64,000 nucleotides of DNA, from contig OY759265.1 in the NCBI GenBank assembly GCA_963662155.1, forward strand, positions 12,443,929-12,507,928, given 5' to 3'. Origin of the DNA: Lamellibrachia columna (Eukaryota; Annelida; Polychaeta; Sabellida; Siboglinidae). Under the pieces are notes generated by a model. It saw nothing but the letters and a program-made list of their open reading frames with translations. It was not told where the DNA came from and searched no databases. This document shows positions 33,601-49,400 of this stretch, piece by piece. Within the stretch, counting starts at the first letter, position 1, and every line of letters begins with the position of its first letter. The translations under genes were made by a program, and so were the position numbers.

Positions 33601-34576
33601 AAGACATCTAATCCACCTGAGAAACCAGATGACAGTGACAGGAGTCCAGTATATTAGGGGGGTGGGGACATCTTCAATCTAATGCAACCTCCCTCTCATA
33701 AGTTACATCAAAGCAGAACAAGTCGCATTATAATATAATTACTTAGCAGTCAACTTTTGTTTATTTCAGTTAATTAGACACAGTCACCTTTACTCAAGTC
33801 CATGTGAAGAGCACACATCTATTGGGAGTTGAGAAAATCATGGATAGGCCCAGCTGTTATCTGATATGGCCTAGTGAGCTGACGTAACTATTTCACATGG
33901 AAGGTGAGTTGTTTTTGTGGACTCCACTAAGTAGGTTATGTAATGTTATGCAATTCGACAAGTTGAGGTGTCTGTCTTTTCAATAATCCACACTCAAAGG
34001 TGATATTTCGGTCTGTTTACATAGGTGTATTGTGGCACCAGGTAAAAAAATATTATAACTTTCAGTATAGAATAACAACTGGCTATATAGAATTTGATTA
34101 CAGAACACATGCTGGACTATTCCAAAAATGATGTTCCAAGTTCATTCGAGTGAGCTGAAAAAGTGAGTGTATTCGAGTATCGTACTAGAATACAGACTGT
34201 CTCAAGCTGAAGTAGCTCATATATGTGTGTTTTGCCCACCACAGGTGGTGGTTCCTTGTGTATGTAAGCAACTCCAACAACTATGTAGGACATAGATTTT
34301 TTGCATGAATGCATGATTTTCATTTACCTTTATCAACAGTCTAAATAAAAAAAAATTCTGCACAGTTACCATTTTTATTTTGGGTAAGACCACAGTTGAC
34401 CTTCCTGTTTACTGTTTCACACGAATGTAGGGCACGCGAAATTGTGAAATGTGAACTTAATAAATTCATATTATGTGACATGAGTGACTTTGAGCATGAA
34501 TATTCACAGGTGTGTTTATAGAAGCTATTGGCTGTGAAATAGTGCATTTTTTGGAGAGTTTAACTGGCGGAGGGAT

Positions 34577-36213
34577 TTATGGGAATTTTTCTGCTATGGG
34601 CCACATGGCGCATGAATACACGTCGGAAACTGCCAGCAATCCTGAAGGAGTGGTTTGCACCACTCTGTCAAAGTTATCCTGGCTTAGCCGTGGCAACCAA
34701 ACCCCACTGCTAACCCCATTGGGTTCCTGTTGGATTGCTGCATCTGATGGTTTGTGGTAACAGTGGCCGGTCTTGAAGCCACCAATTTTCATCTTAATTC
34801 CTCCAGCAGGTGGACATTTCTCCTAACTCTTTCTCCTACTACTACTACTAATATCATGTGTTGTCTCCTCCATTTTAAAATCCCTGGTAAATCCAAGTAA
34901 AATTACTAATGAAAGTGACAAAACCGTTATCTGAATGCAAAGACATCTAATCCACCTGAGAAACCAGATGACAGTGAGAGGAGACCAGTATATTAAGGTG
35001 GGATTTCTTCAAACTAGTTCAGCCTCCCTCTGATAAGTTACATCAAAGCAGAACAAGTCACATTATAATATAATTACTTAGCAGTCAACTTTTGTTTATT
35101 TCAGTTAATTAGACACAGTCACCTTTGCTCAAGTCCATGTGAAGAGCACACATCTATTGGGAGTTGAGAAAATCCTGGACAGGCCCAGCTGTTATCTGAT
35201 ATGGCCTATTGAGCTGACGTAACTGTTTCACATGGATGGTGAGTTGTTTTTGAGGACTCCACTAAGTAAGTTATGTAATGTTATGCAATTCGACAAGTTG
35301 AGGTGTCTGTCTTTTCAGTAATCCACACTCAAAGATGATATTTGGGTCTGTTTACAAAGGTGTATTGTGGCACCAGGTAAACAATTATTATAACTTTCAG
35401 TATGGAATAACAACTGGCTATACAGAATTTTATTACAGATCACATGCTGGACTATTCCAAAAATTATGTTACAAGTTCATTCGAGTGAGCTGAAAAAGTG
35501 AGTGTATTCGAGTATCGTACTAGAATACAGACTGTCTCAAGCTGAAGTAGCTCATATATGTGTGTTCTGCCCACTACAGGTGGTGGTTCCTTGTGTATGT
35601 AAGCAACTCCAACAACTAGGTAGGACACACATTTTTTGAATGAATGCATGATTTTAATTTACCTTTATCAGCTGGCTAAATTAAATTTTTGTCTGCACAA
35701 TTACCATTTTTATTTGGGGTAAGACCAAAAAATTGTGAAATGTGAACTTAATAAATTCATATTATGTGACATGAGTGCCTTTGAGCATGAATATTCACAG
35801 GTTTGTTTATAGAAGCTATTGGCTGTGAAATAGTGCATTTTTTGGAGAGTTTAACTGGCGGAGGGATTTATGGGAATTTTTCTGCTATGGGCCACGTGGG
35901 CGCATGAATACACGTCGGAAACTGCCAGCAATCCTGAAGGAGTAGTTTGCACCACTCTGTCAAAGTCATACTGGCTTAGCCGTGTCAACCAAACCCCACT
36001 GCTAACCCCATTGGGTTCCTGTTGGATTGCTGCATCTGATGTTTTGTGGTAATAGTGGCCGGTCTTGAAGCCACCAATTTTCATCTTAATTCCACCAGCA
36101 GGTGGACATTTCTCCTCACTCTTTCTCCTACTACTGCTACTACTATCATGTGTTGTCTCCTCCATTTTAAAATCCCAGGTAAATCCAAGTAAAATTACTA
36201 ATGAAAGTGACAA
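34577..36213 (-). pseudogene. Relic frames in two A monomers without subfamily stops
   Basis: The monomers at 34579 and 35870 keep TGG and GGA at the two diagnostic positions. The second (35851-36213) is open for 120 codons. The first lacks one base near 34608 (CACATGGCGC), which shifts its 3' end out of frame. The second monomer lacks ~45 bp near 35728. Confidence 0.6.
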
Positions 36214-39200
36214 AACCGTTATCTGAATGCAAAGACATCTAATCCACCTGAGAAACCAGATGATAGTGACAGGAGACCAGTATATTAAGGGGGGGACATC
36301 TTCAAACTAGTGCAGCCTCCCTCTGATTAGTTACATCAAAGCAGAACAAGTCACATTATAATATAATTACTTAGCAGTCAACTTTTGTTTATTTCAGTTA
36401 ATTAGACACAGTCACCTTTGCTCAAGTCCATGTGAAGAGCACACATCTATTGGGAGTTGAGAAAATCCTGGACAGGCCAAGCTGTTATCTGATATGGCCT
36501 ATTGAGCTGACGTAACTGTTTCACATGGAAGGTGAGTTGTTTTTGAGGACTCCACTAAGTAAGTTATGTAATGTTATGCAATTCGACAAGTTGAGGTGTC
36601 TGTCTTTTCAGTAATCCACAGTCAAAAGTGATATTTGGGTCTGTTTACATAGGTGTATTGTGGCACCAGGTAAAACATTATTATAACTTTCAGTATGGAA
36701 TAACAACTGGCTATATAGAATTTGATTACAGATCACATGCTGGACTATTCCAAAAATTATGTTACAAGTTCATTCGAGTGAGCTGAAAAAGTGAGTATTC
36801 GAGTATCGTACTAGAATACAGACTGTCTCAAACTGAAGTAGCTCATATCTGTGTGTTCTGTCCACCACAGGTGGTGGTTCCTTGTGTATGTAAGCAACTC
36901 CAACAACTAAGTAGGATATAGATTTTTTGCATGAATGCATGATTTTCATTTACCTTTATCAACAGTCTAAATAAAAAAATTTCTGCACCGTTACCATTTT
37001 TATTTGGGGTAAGACCACAGTTGACCTTCCTGTTTACTGTTTCACACGAATGTAGGGCACGCGAAATTGTGAAATGTGAACATAATAAATTCATATTATG
37101 TGACATGAGTGCCTTTGAGCATGAATATTCACAGGTTTGTTTACAGAAGCTATTGGCTGTGAAATAGAGCATTTTTTGGAGAGTTTAACTGGCGGAGGGA
37201 TTTATGGGAATTTTTCTGCTATGGGCCACGTGGGCGCATGAATACACGTCGGAAACTGCTAGCAATCCTGAAGGAGTGGTTTGCACCACTCTGTCAAAGT
37301 CATCCTGGCTTAGCCGTGGCAACCAAACCCCACTTCTAACCCCACTGGGTTCCTGTTGGATTGCTGCATCTGATGATTTGTGGTAACAGTGGCCGGTCTT
37401 GAAGCCACCAATTTTCATCTTAATTCAACCAGCAGGTGGACATTTCTCCTCACTCTTTCTACTACTACAACAACTATCATGTGTTGTCTCCTCCATTTTA
37501 AAATCCCAGGTAAATCCAAGTAAAATTACTAATGAAAGTGACAAAACCGTTATCTGAATGCAAAGACATCTAATCCACCTGAGAAACCAGATGACAGTGA
37601 CAGGAAACCAGTATATTAAGGGGGGGACATCTTCAAACTAGTGCAGCCTCCCTCTGATAAGTTACATCAAAGCAGAACAAGTCACATTATAATATAATTA
37701 TTTAGCAGTCAACTTTTGTTTATTACAGTTAATTAGACACAGTCACCTTTACTCAAGTCCATGTGAAGAGCACACATCTATTGGGAGTTGATTAAATCCT
37801 GGACAGGCCAATCTGTTATCTGATATGGCCTATTGAGCTGACGTAACTGTTTCACATGGAAGGTGAGTTGTTTTTGAGGACTCCACTAAGTAAGTTATGT
37901 AATGTTATGCAATTCGACAAGTTGAGGTGTCTGTCTTTTCAGTAATCCACAGTCAAAAGTGATATTTTTGTCTGTTTACATAGGTGTATTGTGGCACCAG
38001 GTAAAACATTATTATAACTTTCAGTATGGAATAACAACTAGCTATATAGAATTTGATTACAGATCACATGCTGGACTATTCCAAAAATTATGTTACAAGT
38101 TCATTCGAGTGAGCTGAAAAAGTGAGTGTATATCGTACTAGAATACAGACTGCCTCAAACTGAAGTAGCTCATATCTGTGTGTTCTGTCCACCACAGGTG
38201 GTGGTTCCTTGTGTATGTAAGCAACTCCAACAACTAAGTAGGACATAGATTTTTTGCATGAATGCATGATTTTCATTTACCTTTATCAACAGTCTAAATA
38301 AAAAAAAATTCTGCACCGTTACCATTTTTATTTGGGGTAAGACCACAGTTGACCTTCCTGTTTACTGTTTCACACGAATGTAGGGCACGCGAAATTGTGA
38401 AATGTGAACATAATAAATTCATATTATGTGACATGAATGCCTTTGAGCATGAATATTCACAGGTTTGTTTACAGAAGCTATTTGCTGTGAAATAGTGCAT
38501 TTTTTGGAGAGTTTAACTGGCGGAGGGATTTATGGGAATTTTTCTGCTATGGGCCACGTGGGCGCATGAATACACGTCAGAAACTGCCAGCAATCCTGAA
38601 GGAGTGGTTTGCACCACTCTGTCAAAGTCATCCTGGCTTAGCCGTGGCAACCAAACCCCACTTCTAACCCCACTGGGTTCCTGTTGGATTGCTGCATCTG
38701 ATGGTTTGTGGTAACAGTGGCCGGTCTTGAAGCCACCAATTTTCATCTCAATTCAACCAGCAGGTGGACATTTCTCCTCACTCTTTCTACTACTACTACA
38801 ACTATCATGTGTTGTCTCCTCCATTTTAAAATCCCAGGTAAATCCAAGTAAAATTACTAATGAAAGTGACAAAACCGTTATCTGAATGCAAAGACATCAA
38901 ATCCACCTGAGAAACCAGATGACAGTGACAGGAAACCAGTATATTAAGGGGGGGACATCTTCAAACTAGTGCAGCCTCCCTCTGATAAGTTACATCAAAG
39001 CAGAACAAGTCACATTATAATATAATTATTTAGCAGTCAACTTTTGTTTATTTCAGTTAATTAGACACAGTCACCTTTACTCAAGTCCATGTGAAGAGCA
39101 CACATCTATTGGGAGTTGAGAAAATCCTGGACAGGCCAAGCTGTTATCTGATATGGCCTATTGAGCTGACGTAACTGTTTCACATGGAAGGTGAGTTGTT

Positions 39201-42200
39201 TTTGAGGACTCCACTAAGTAAGTTATGTAATGTTATGCACTTCGACAAGTTGAGGTGTCTGTCTTTTCAGTAATCCACAGTCAAAAGTGATATTTGGGTC
39301 TGTTTACATAGGTGTATTGTGGCACCAGGTAAAACATTATTATAACTTTCAGTATGGAATAACAACTGGCTATATAGAATTTGATTACAGATCACATGCT
39401 GGACTATTCCAAAAATTATGTTACAAGTTCATTCGAGTGAGCTGAAAAAGTGAGTGTATTCGAGTATCGTACTAGAATACAGACTGTCTCAAACTGAAGT
39501 AGCTCATATCTGTGTGTTCTGTCCACCACAGGTGGTGGTTCCTTGTGTATGTAAGCAACTCCAACAACTAAGTAGGACATAGATTTTTTGCATGAATGCA
39601 TGATTTTCATTTACCTTTATCAACAGTCTAAATAAAAAAAAATTCTGCACCGTTACCATTTTTATTTGGGGTAAGACCACAGTTGACCTTCCTGTTTACT
39701 GTTTCACACGAATGTAGGGCACGCGAAATTGTGAAATGTGAACATAATAAATTCATATTATGTGACATGAGTGCCTTTGAGCATGAATATTCACAGGTTT
39801 GTTTACATAAGCTATTGGCTGTGAAATAGTGCATTTTTTGGAGAGTTTAACTGGCGGAGGGATTTATGGGAATTTTTCTGCTATGGGCCACGTGGGCGCA
39901 TGAATACACGTCGGAAACTGCCAGCAATCCTGAAGGAGTGGTTTGCACCACTCTGTCAAAATCATCCTGGCTTAGCCGTGGCAACCAAACCCCACTTCTA
40001 ACCCCACTGGGTTCCTGTTGGATTGCTGCATCTGATGGTTTGTGGTAACAGTGGCCTGTCTTGAAGCCACCAATTTTCATCTTAATTCAACCAGCAGGTG
40101 GACATTTCTCCTCACTCTTTCTACTACTACTACAATTATCATGTGTTGTCTCCTCCATTTTAAAATCCCAGGTAAATCCAAGTAAAATTACTAATGAAAG
40201 TGACAAAACCGTTATCTGAATGCAAAGACATCTAATCCACCTGAGAAACCAGATGACAGTGACACGAAACCAGTATATTAAGGGGGGGACATCTTCAAAC
40301 TAGTGCAGCCTCCCTCTGATAAGTTACATCAAAGCAGAATAAGTCACATTATAATATAATTACTTTGCAGTCAACTTTTGTTTATTTCAGTTAATTAGAC
40401 ACAGTCACCTTTACTCAAGTCCATGTGAAGAGCACACATCTATTGGGAGTTGAGAAAATCCTGGACAGGCCCAGCTGTTATCTGATATGGCCTATTGAGC
40501 TGACGTAACTGTTTCACATGGAAGGTGAGTTGTTTTTGAGGACTCCACTAAGTAAGTTATGTAATGTTATGCAATTCGACAAGTTGAGGTGTCTGTCTTT
40601 TCAGTAATCCACAGTCAAAAGTGATATTTTTGTCTGTTTACATAGGTGTATTGTGGCACCAGGTAAAACATTATTATAACTTTCAGTATGGAATAACAAC
40701 TGGCTATATAGAATTTGATTACAGATCACATGCTGGACTATTCCAAAAATTATGTTACAAGTTCATTCGAGTGAGCTGAAAAAGTGAGTGTATATCGTAC
40801 TAGAATACAGACTGTCTCAAACTGAAGTAGCTCATATCTGTGTGTTCTGTCCACCACAGGTGGTGGTTCCTTGTGTATGTAAGCAACTCCAACAACTAAG
40901 TAGGACATAGATTTTTTGCATGAATGCATGATTTTCATTTACCTTTATCAACAGTCTAAATAAAAAAAAATTCTGCACCGTTACCATTTTTATTTGGGGT
41001 AAGACCACAGTTGACCTTCCTGTTTACTGTTTCACACGAATGTAGGGCACGCGAAATTGTGAAATGTGAACATAATAAATTCATATTATGTGACATGAAT
41101 GCCTTTGAGCATGAATATTGACAGGTTTGTTTACAGAAGCTATTGGCTGTGAAATAGTGCATTTTTTGGAGAGCTTAACTGGCGGAGGGATTTATGGGAA
41201 TTTTTCTGCTATGGGCCACGTGGGCGCATGAATACACGTCGGAAACTGCCAGCAATCCTGAAGGAGTGGTTTGCACCACTCTGTCAAAGTCATCCTGGCT
41301 TAGCCGTGGCAACCAAACCCCACTTCTAACTCCACTGGGTTCCTGTTGGATTGCTGCATCTGATGGTTTGTGGTAACAGTGGCCGGTCTTGAAGCCACCA
41401 ATTTTCATCTCAATTCAACCAGCAGGTGGACATTTCTCCTCACTCTTTCTACTACTACTACAACTATCATGTGTTGTCTCCTCCATTTTAAAATCCCAGG
41501 TAAATCCAAGTAAAATTACTAATGAAAGTGACAAAACCGTTATCTGAATGCAAAGACATCAAATCCACCTGAGAAACCAGATGACAGTGACAGGAAACCA
41601 GTATATTAAGGGGGGGACATCTTCAAACTAGTGCAGCCTCCCTCTGATAAGTTACATCAAAGCAGAACAAGTCACATTATAATATAATTATTTAGCAGTC
41701 AACTTTTGTTTATTTCAGTTAATTAGACACAGTCACCTTTACTCAAGTCCATGTGAAGAGCACACATCTATTGGGAGTTGAGAAAATCCTGGACAGGCCA
41801 AGCTGTTATCTGATATGGCCTATTGAGCTGACGTAACTGTTTCACATGGAAGGTGAGTTGTTTTTGAGGACTCCACTAAGTAAGTTATGTAATGTTATGC
41901 AATTCGACAAGTTGAGGTGTCTGTCTTTTCAGTAATCCACAGTCAAAAGTGATATTTGGGTCTGTTTACATAGGTGTATTGTGGCACCAGGTAAAACATT
42001 ATTATAACTTTCAGTATGGAATAACAACTGGCTATATAGAATTTGATTACAGATCACATGCTGGACTATTCCAAAAATTATGTTACAAGTTCATTCGAGT
42101 GAGCTGAAAAAGTGAGTGTATTCGAGTATCGTACTAGAATACAGACTGTCTCAAACTGAAGTAGCTCATATCTGTGTGTTCTGTCCACCACAGGTGGTGG

Positions 42201-43411
42201 TTCCTTGTGTATGTAAGCAACTCCAACAACTAAGTAGGACATAGATTTTTTACATAAATGCATGATTTTCATTTACCTTTATCAACAGTCTAAATAAAAA
42301 AAAATTCTGCACCGTTACCATTTTTATTTGGGGTAAGACCACAGTTGACCTTCCTGTTTACTGTTTCACACGAATGTAGGGCACGCGAAATTGTGAAATG
42401 TGAACATAATAAATTCATATTATGTGACATGAGTGCCTTTGAGCATGAATATTCACAGGTTTGTTTACATAAGCTATTGGCTGTGAAATAGTGCATTTTT
42501 TGGAGAGTTTAACTGGCGGAGGGATTTATGGGAATTGTTCTGCTATGGGCCACGTGGGCGCATGAATACACGTCGGAAACTGCCAGCAATCCTGAAGGAG
42601 TGGTTTGCACCACTCTGTCAAAGTCATCCTGGCTTAGCCGTGGCAACCAAACCCCACTTCTAACCCCACTGGGTTCCTGTTGGATTGCTGCATCTGATGG
42701 TTTGTGGTAACAGTGGCCGGTCTTGAAGCCACCAATTTTCATCTTAATTCAACCGGCAGGTGGACATTTCTCCTCACTCTTTCTACTACTACTACAATTA
42801 TCATGTGTTGTCTCCTCCATTTTAAAATCCCAGGTAAATCCAAGTAAAATTACTAATGAAAGTGACAAAACCGTTATCTGAATGCAAAGACATCTAATCC
42901 ACCTGAGAAACCAGATGACAGTGACACGAAACCAGTATATTAAGGGGGGGACATCTTCAAACTAGTGCAGCCTCCCTCTGATAAGTTACATCAAAGCAGA
43001 ATAAGTCACATTATAATATAATTACTTTGCAGTCAACTTTTGTTTATTTCAGTTAATTAGACACAGTCACCTTTACTCAAGTCCATGTGAAGAGCACACA
43101 TCTATTGGGAGTTGAGAAAATCCTGGACAGGCCCAGCTGTTATCTGATATGGCCTATTGAGCTGACGTAACTGTTTCACATGGAAGGTGAGTTGTTTTTG
43201 AGGACTCCACTAAGTAAGTTATGTAATGTTATGCAATTCGACAAGTTGAGGTGTCTGTCTTTTCAGTAATCCACAGTCAAAAGTGATATTTTTGTCTGTT
43301 TACATAGGTGTATTGTGGCACCAGGTAAAACATTATTATAACTTTCAGTATGGAATAACAACTGGCTATATAGAATTTGATTACAGATCACATGCTGGAC
43401 TATTCCAAAAA

Positions 43412-46400
43412 TTATGTTACAAGTTCATTCGAGTGAGCTGAAAAAGTGAGTGTATATCGTACTAGAATACAGACTGTCTCAAACTGAAGTAGTTCATATC
43501 TGTGTGTTCTGTCCACCACAGGTGGTGGTTCCTTGTGTATGTAAGAAACTCCAACAACTAAGTAGGACATAGATTTTTTGCATGAATGCATGATTTTCAT
43601 TTACCTTTATCAACAGTCTAAATATAAAAAAATTCTGCACCGTTACCATTTTTATTTGGGGTAAGACCACAGTTGACCTTCCTGTTTACTGTTTCACACG
43701 AATGTAGGGCACGCGAAATTGTGAAATGTGAACATAATAAATTCATATTATGTGACATGAGTGCCTTTGAGCATGAATATTCACAGGTTTGTTTACATAA
43801 GCTATTGGCTGTGAAATAGTGCATTTTTTGGAGAGTTTAACTGGCGGAGGGATTTATGGGAATTTTTCTGCTATGGGACACGTGGGCGCATGAATACACG
43901 TCGGAAACTGCCAGCAATCCTGAAGGAGTGGTTTGCACCACTCTGTCAAAATCATCCTGGCTTAGCCGTGGCAACCAAACCCCACTTCTAACCCCACTGG
44001 GTTCCTGTTGGATTGCTGCATCTGATGGTTTGTGGTAACAGTGGCCGGTCTTGAAGCCACCAATTTTCATCTTAATTCAACCAGCAGGTGGACATTTCTC
44101 CTCACTCTTTCTACTACTACTACAATTATCATGTGTTGTCTCCTCCATTTTAAAATCCAAGGTAAATCCAAGTAAAATTACTAATGAAAGTGACAAAACC
44201 GTTATCTGAATGCAAAGACATCTAATCCACCTGAGAAACCAGATGACAGTGACACGAAACCAGTATATTAAGGGGGGGACATCTTCAAACTAGGGCAGCC
44301 TCCCTCTGATAAGTTACATCAAAGCAGAATAAGTCACATTATAATATAATTACTTTGCAGTCAACTTTTGTTTATTTCAGTTAATTAGACACAGTCACCT
44401 TTACTCAAGTCCATGTGAAGAGCACACATCTATTGGGAGTTGAGAAAATCCTGGACAGGCCCAGCTGTTATCTGATATGGCCTAGTGAGCTGACGTAACT
44501 GTTTCACATGGAAGGTGAGTTGTTTTTGAGGACTCCATTAAGTAGGTTATGTAATGTTATGCAATTCGACAAGTTGAGGTGTCTGTCATTTCAGTAATCC
44601 ACAGTCAAAAGTGATATTTGGGTCTGTTTACATAGGTGTATTGTGGCACCAGGTAAAACATTATTATAACTTTCAGATGGAATAACAACTGGCTATACAG
44701 AATTTGATTACAGAACACATGCTGGACTATTCAAAAAATTATGTGACAAGTTCATTCGAGTGAACTGAAAAAGTGAGTGTATTCGAGTATCGTACTAGAA
44801 TACAGACTGTCTCAAGCTGAAGTAGCTCATATATGTGTGTTCTGCCCGTCACAGGTGGTGGTTCCTTGTGTATGTAAGCAACTCCGACAACTAGGTAGGA
44901 CATAGATTTTTTTGAATAAATGCATGATTTTCATTTACCTTTATCAACAGGCTAAATTAAATTTTTGTCTGCACAATTACCATTTTTATTTGGGGTAAGA
45001 CCACAGTTGACCTTCCTGTTTACTGTTTCACACGAATGTAGGGCACGCGAAATTGTGAAATGTGAATTTAATAAATACATATTATGTGACATGAGTGCCT
45101 TTGAGCATGAATATTCACATGTTTGTTTATAGAAGCTATTGGCTGTGAAATAGTGCATTTTTTGGAGAGTTTAACTGGCGGAGGGATTTATGGGAATTTT
45201 TCTGCTATGGGCCACGTGGGCGCATGAATACACGTCGGAAACTGCCAGCAATCCTGAAGGAGTGGTTTGCACCACTCTGTCAAAGTCATCCTGGCTTAGC
45301 CGTGGCAACCAAACCCCACTGCTAACCCCACTGGGTTCCTGTTGGATTGCTGCATCTGATGGTTTGTGGTAACAGTGGCCGGTCTTGAAGCCACCAATTT
45401 TCATCTTAATTCAACCAGCAGGTGGACATTTCTCCTCACTCTTTCTACTACTACTACTACTACTATCATGTGTTGTCTCCTCCATTTTAAAATCCCAGGT
45501 AAATCCAAGTAAAATTACTAATGAAAGTGACAAAACCGTTATCTGAATGCAAAGATATCTAATCCACCTGAGAAACCAGATGACAGTGACAGGAGACCAG
45601 TATATTAAGGGGGGGGACATCTTCAAACTAGTGCAGCCTCCCTCTGATAAGTTACATCAAAGCAGAACAAATCACATTATAATATAATTACTTAGCAGTC
45701 AACTTTTGTTTATTTCAGTTAATTAGACACAGTCACCTTTACTCAAGTCCATGTGAAGAGCACACATCTATTGGGAGTTGAGAAAATCCTGGACAGGCCC
45801 AGCTGTTATCTGATATGGCCTAGTGAGCTGACGTAACTGTTTCTCATGGAAGGTGAGTTGTTTTTGAGGACTCCACTAAGTAGGTTATGTAATGTTATGC
45901 AATTCGACAAGTTGATGTGTCTGTCTTTTCAGTAATCCACAGTCAAAAGTGATATTTGGGTCTGTTTACATAGGTGTATTGTGGCACTAGGTAAAAAATT
46001 ATTATAACTTTCAGTATGGAATAACAACTGGCTATATAGAATTTGATTACAGAACACATGCTGGACTATTCCAAAAATTATGTTACAAGTTCATTCGAGT
46101 GAGCTGAAAAAGTGAGTGTATATCGTACTAGAATACAGACTGTCTCAAACTGAAGTAGTTCATATCTGTGTGTTCTGTCCACCACAGGTGGTGGTTCCTT
46201 GTGTATGTAAGAAACTCCAACAACTAAGTAGGACATAGATTTTTTGCATGAATGCATGATTTTCATTTACCTTTATCAACAGTCTAAATATAAAAAAATT
46301 CTGCACCGTTACCATTTTTATTTGGGGTAAGACCACAGTTGACCTTCCTGTTTACTGTTTCACACGAATGTAGGGCACGCGAAATTGTGAAATGTGAACA

Positions 46401-49400
46401 TAATAAATTCATATTATGTGACATGAGTGCCTTTGAGCATGAATATTCACAGGTTTGTTTACATAAGCTATTGGCTGTGAAATAGTGCATTTTTTGGAGA
46501 GTTTAACTGGCGGAGGGATTTATGGGAATTTTTCTGCTATGGGACACGTGGGCGCATGAATACACGTCGGAAACTGCCAGCAATCCTGAAGGAGTGGTTT
46601 GCACCACTCTGTCAAAATCATCCTGGCTTAGCCGTGGCAACCAAACCCCACTTCTAACCCCACTGGGTTCCTGTTGGATTGCTGCATCTGATGGTTTGTG
46701 GTAACAGTGGCCGGTCTTGAAGCCACCAATTTTCATCTTAATTCAACCAGCAGGTGGACATTTCTCCTCACTCTTTCTACTACTACTACAATTATCATGT
46801 GTTGTCTCCTCCATTTTAAAATCCAAGGTAAATCCAAGTAAAATTACTAATGAAAGTGACAAAACCGTTATCTGAATGCAAAGACATCTAATCCACCTGA
46901 GAAACCAGATGACAGTGACACGAAACCAGTATATTAAGGGGGGGACATCTTCAAACTAGGGCAGCCTCCCTCTGATAAGTTACATCAAAGCAGAATAAGT
47001 CACATTATAATATAATTACTTTGCAGTCAACTTTTGTTTATTTCAGTTAATTAGACACAGTCACCTTTACTCAAGTCCATGTGAAGAGCACACATCTATT
47101 GGGAGTTGAGAAAATCCTGGACAGGCCCAGCTGTTATCTGATATGGCCTAGTGAGCTGACGTAACTGTTTCACATGGAAGGTGAGTTGTTTTTGAGGACT
47201 CCATTAAGTAGGTTATGTAATGTTATGCAATTCGACAAGTTGAGGTGTCTGTCATTTCAGTAATCCACAGTCAAAAGTGATATTTGGGTCTGTTTACATA
47301 GGTGTATTGTGGCACCAGGTAAAACATTATTATAACTTTCAGATGGAATAACAACTGGCTATACAGAATTTGATTACAGAACACATGCTGGACTATTCAA
47401 AAAATTATGTGACAAGTTCATTCGAGTGAACTGAAAAAGTGAGTGTATTCGAGTATCGTACTAGAATACAGACTGTCTCAAGCTGAAGTAGCTCATATAT
47501 GTGTGTTCTGCCCGTCACAGGTGGTGGTTCCTTGTGTATGTAAGCAACTCCGACAACTAGGTAGGACATAGATTTTTTTGAATAAATGCATGATTTTCAT
47601 TTACCTTTATCAACAGGCTAAATTAAATTTTTGTCTGCACAATTACCATTTTTATTTGGGGTAAGACCACAGTTGACCTTCCTGTTTACTGTTTCACACG
47701 AATGTAGGGCACGCGAAATTGTGAAATGTGAATTTAATAAATACATATTATGTGACATGAGTGCCTTTGAGCATGAATATTCACATGTTTGTTTATAGAA
47801 GCTATTGGCTGTGAAATAGTGCATTTTTTGGAGAGTTTAACTGGCGGAGGGATTTATGGGAATTTTTCTGCTATGGGCCACGTGGGCGCATGAATACACG
47901 TCGGAAACTGCCAGCAATCCTGAAGGAGTGGTTTGCACCACTCTGTCAAAGTCATCCTGGCTTAGCCGTGGCAACCAAACCCCACTGCTAACCCCACTGG
48001 GTTCCTGTTGGATTGCTGCATCTGATGGTTTGTGGTAACAGTGGCCGGTCTTGAAGCCACCAATTTTCATCTTAATTCAACCAGCAGGTGGACATTTCTC
48101 CTCACTCTTTCTACTACTACTACTACTACTATCATGTGTTGTCTCCTCCATTTTAAAATCCCAGGTAAATCCAAGTAAAATTACTAATGAAAGTGACAAA
48201 ACCGTTATCTGAATGCAAAGATATCTAATCCACCTGAGAAACCAGATGACAGTGACAGGAGACCAGTATATTAAGGGGGGGGACATCTTCAAACTAGTGC
48301 AGCCTCCCTCTGATAAGTTACATCAAAGCAGAACAAATCACATTATAATATAATTACTTAGCAGTCAACTTTTGTTTATTTCAGTTAATTAGACACAGTC
48401 ACCTTTACTCAAGTCCATGTGAAGAGCACACATCTATTGGGAGTTGAGAAAATCCTGGACAGGCCCAGCTGTTATCTGATATGGCCTAGTGAGCTGACGT
48501 AACTGTTTCTCATGGAAGGTGAGTTGTTTTTGAGGACTCCACTAAGTAGGTTATGTAATGTTATGCAATTCGACAAGTTGATGTGTCTGTCTTTTCAGTA
48601 ATCCACAGTCAAAAGTGATATTTGGGTCTGTTTACATAGGTGTATTGTGGCACTAGGTAAAAAATTATTATAACTTTCAGTATGGAATAACAACTGGCTA
48701 TATAGAATTTGATTACAGAACACATGCTGGACTATTCCAAAAATTATGTTACAAGTTCATTCGAGTGAGCTGAAAAAGTGAGTGTATATCGTACTAGAAT
48801 ACAGACTGTCTCAAACTGAAGTAGTTCATATCTGTGTGTTCTGTCCACCACAGGTGGTGGTTCCTTGTGTATGTAAGAAACTCCAACAACTAAGTAGGAC
48901 ATAGATTTTTTGCATGAATGCATGATTTTCATTTACCTTTATCAACAGTCTAAATATAAAAAAATTCTGCACCGTTACCATTTTTATTTGGGGTAAGACC
49001 ACAGTTGACCTTCCTGTTTACTGTTTCACACGAATGTAGGGCACGCGAAATTGTGAAATGTGAACATAATAAATTCATATTATGTGACATGAGTGCCTTT
49101 GAGCATGAATATTCACAGGTTTGTTTACATAAGCTATTGGCTGTGAAATAGTGCATTTTTTGGAGAGTTTAACTGGCGGAGGGATTTATGGGAATTTTTC
49201 TGCTATGGGACACGTGGGCGCATGAATACACGTCGGAAACTGCCAGCAATCCTGAAGGAGTGGTTTGCACCACTCTGTCAAAATCATCCTGGCTTAGCCG
49301 TGGCAACCAAACCCCACTTCTAACCCCACTGGGTTCCTGTTGGATTGCTGCATCTGATGGTTTGTGGTAACAGTGGCCGGTCTTGAAGCCACCAATTTTC

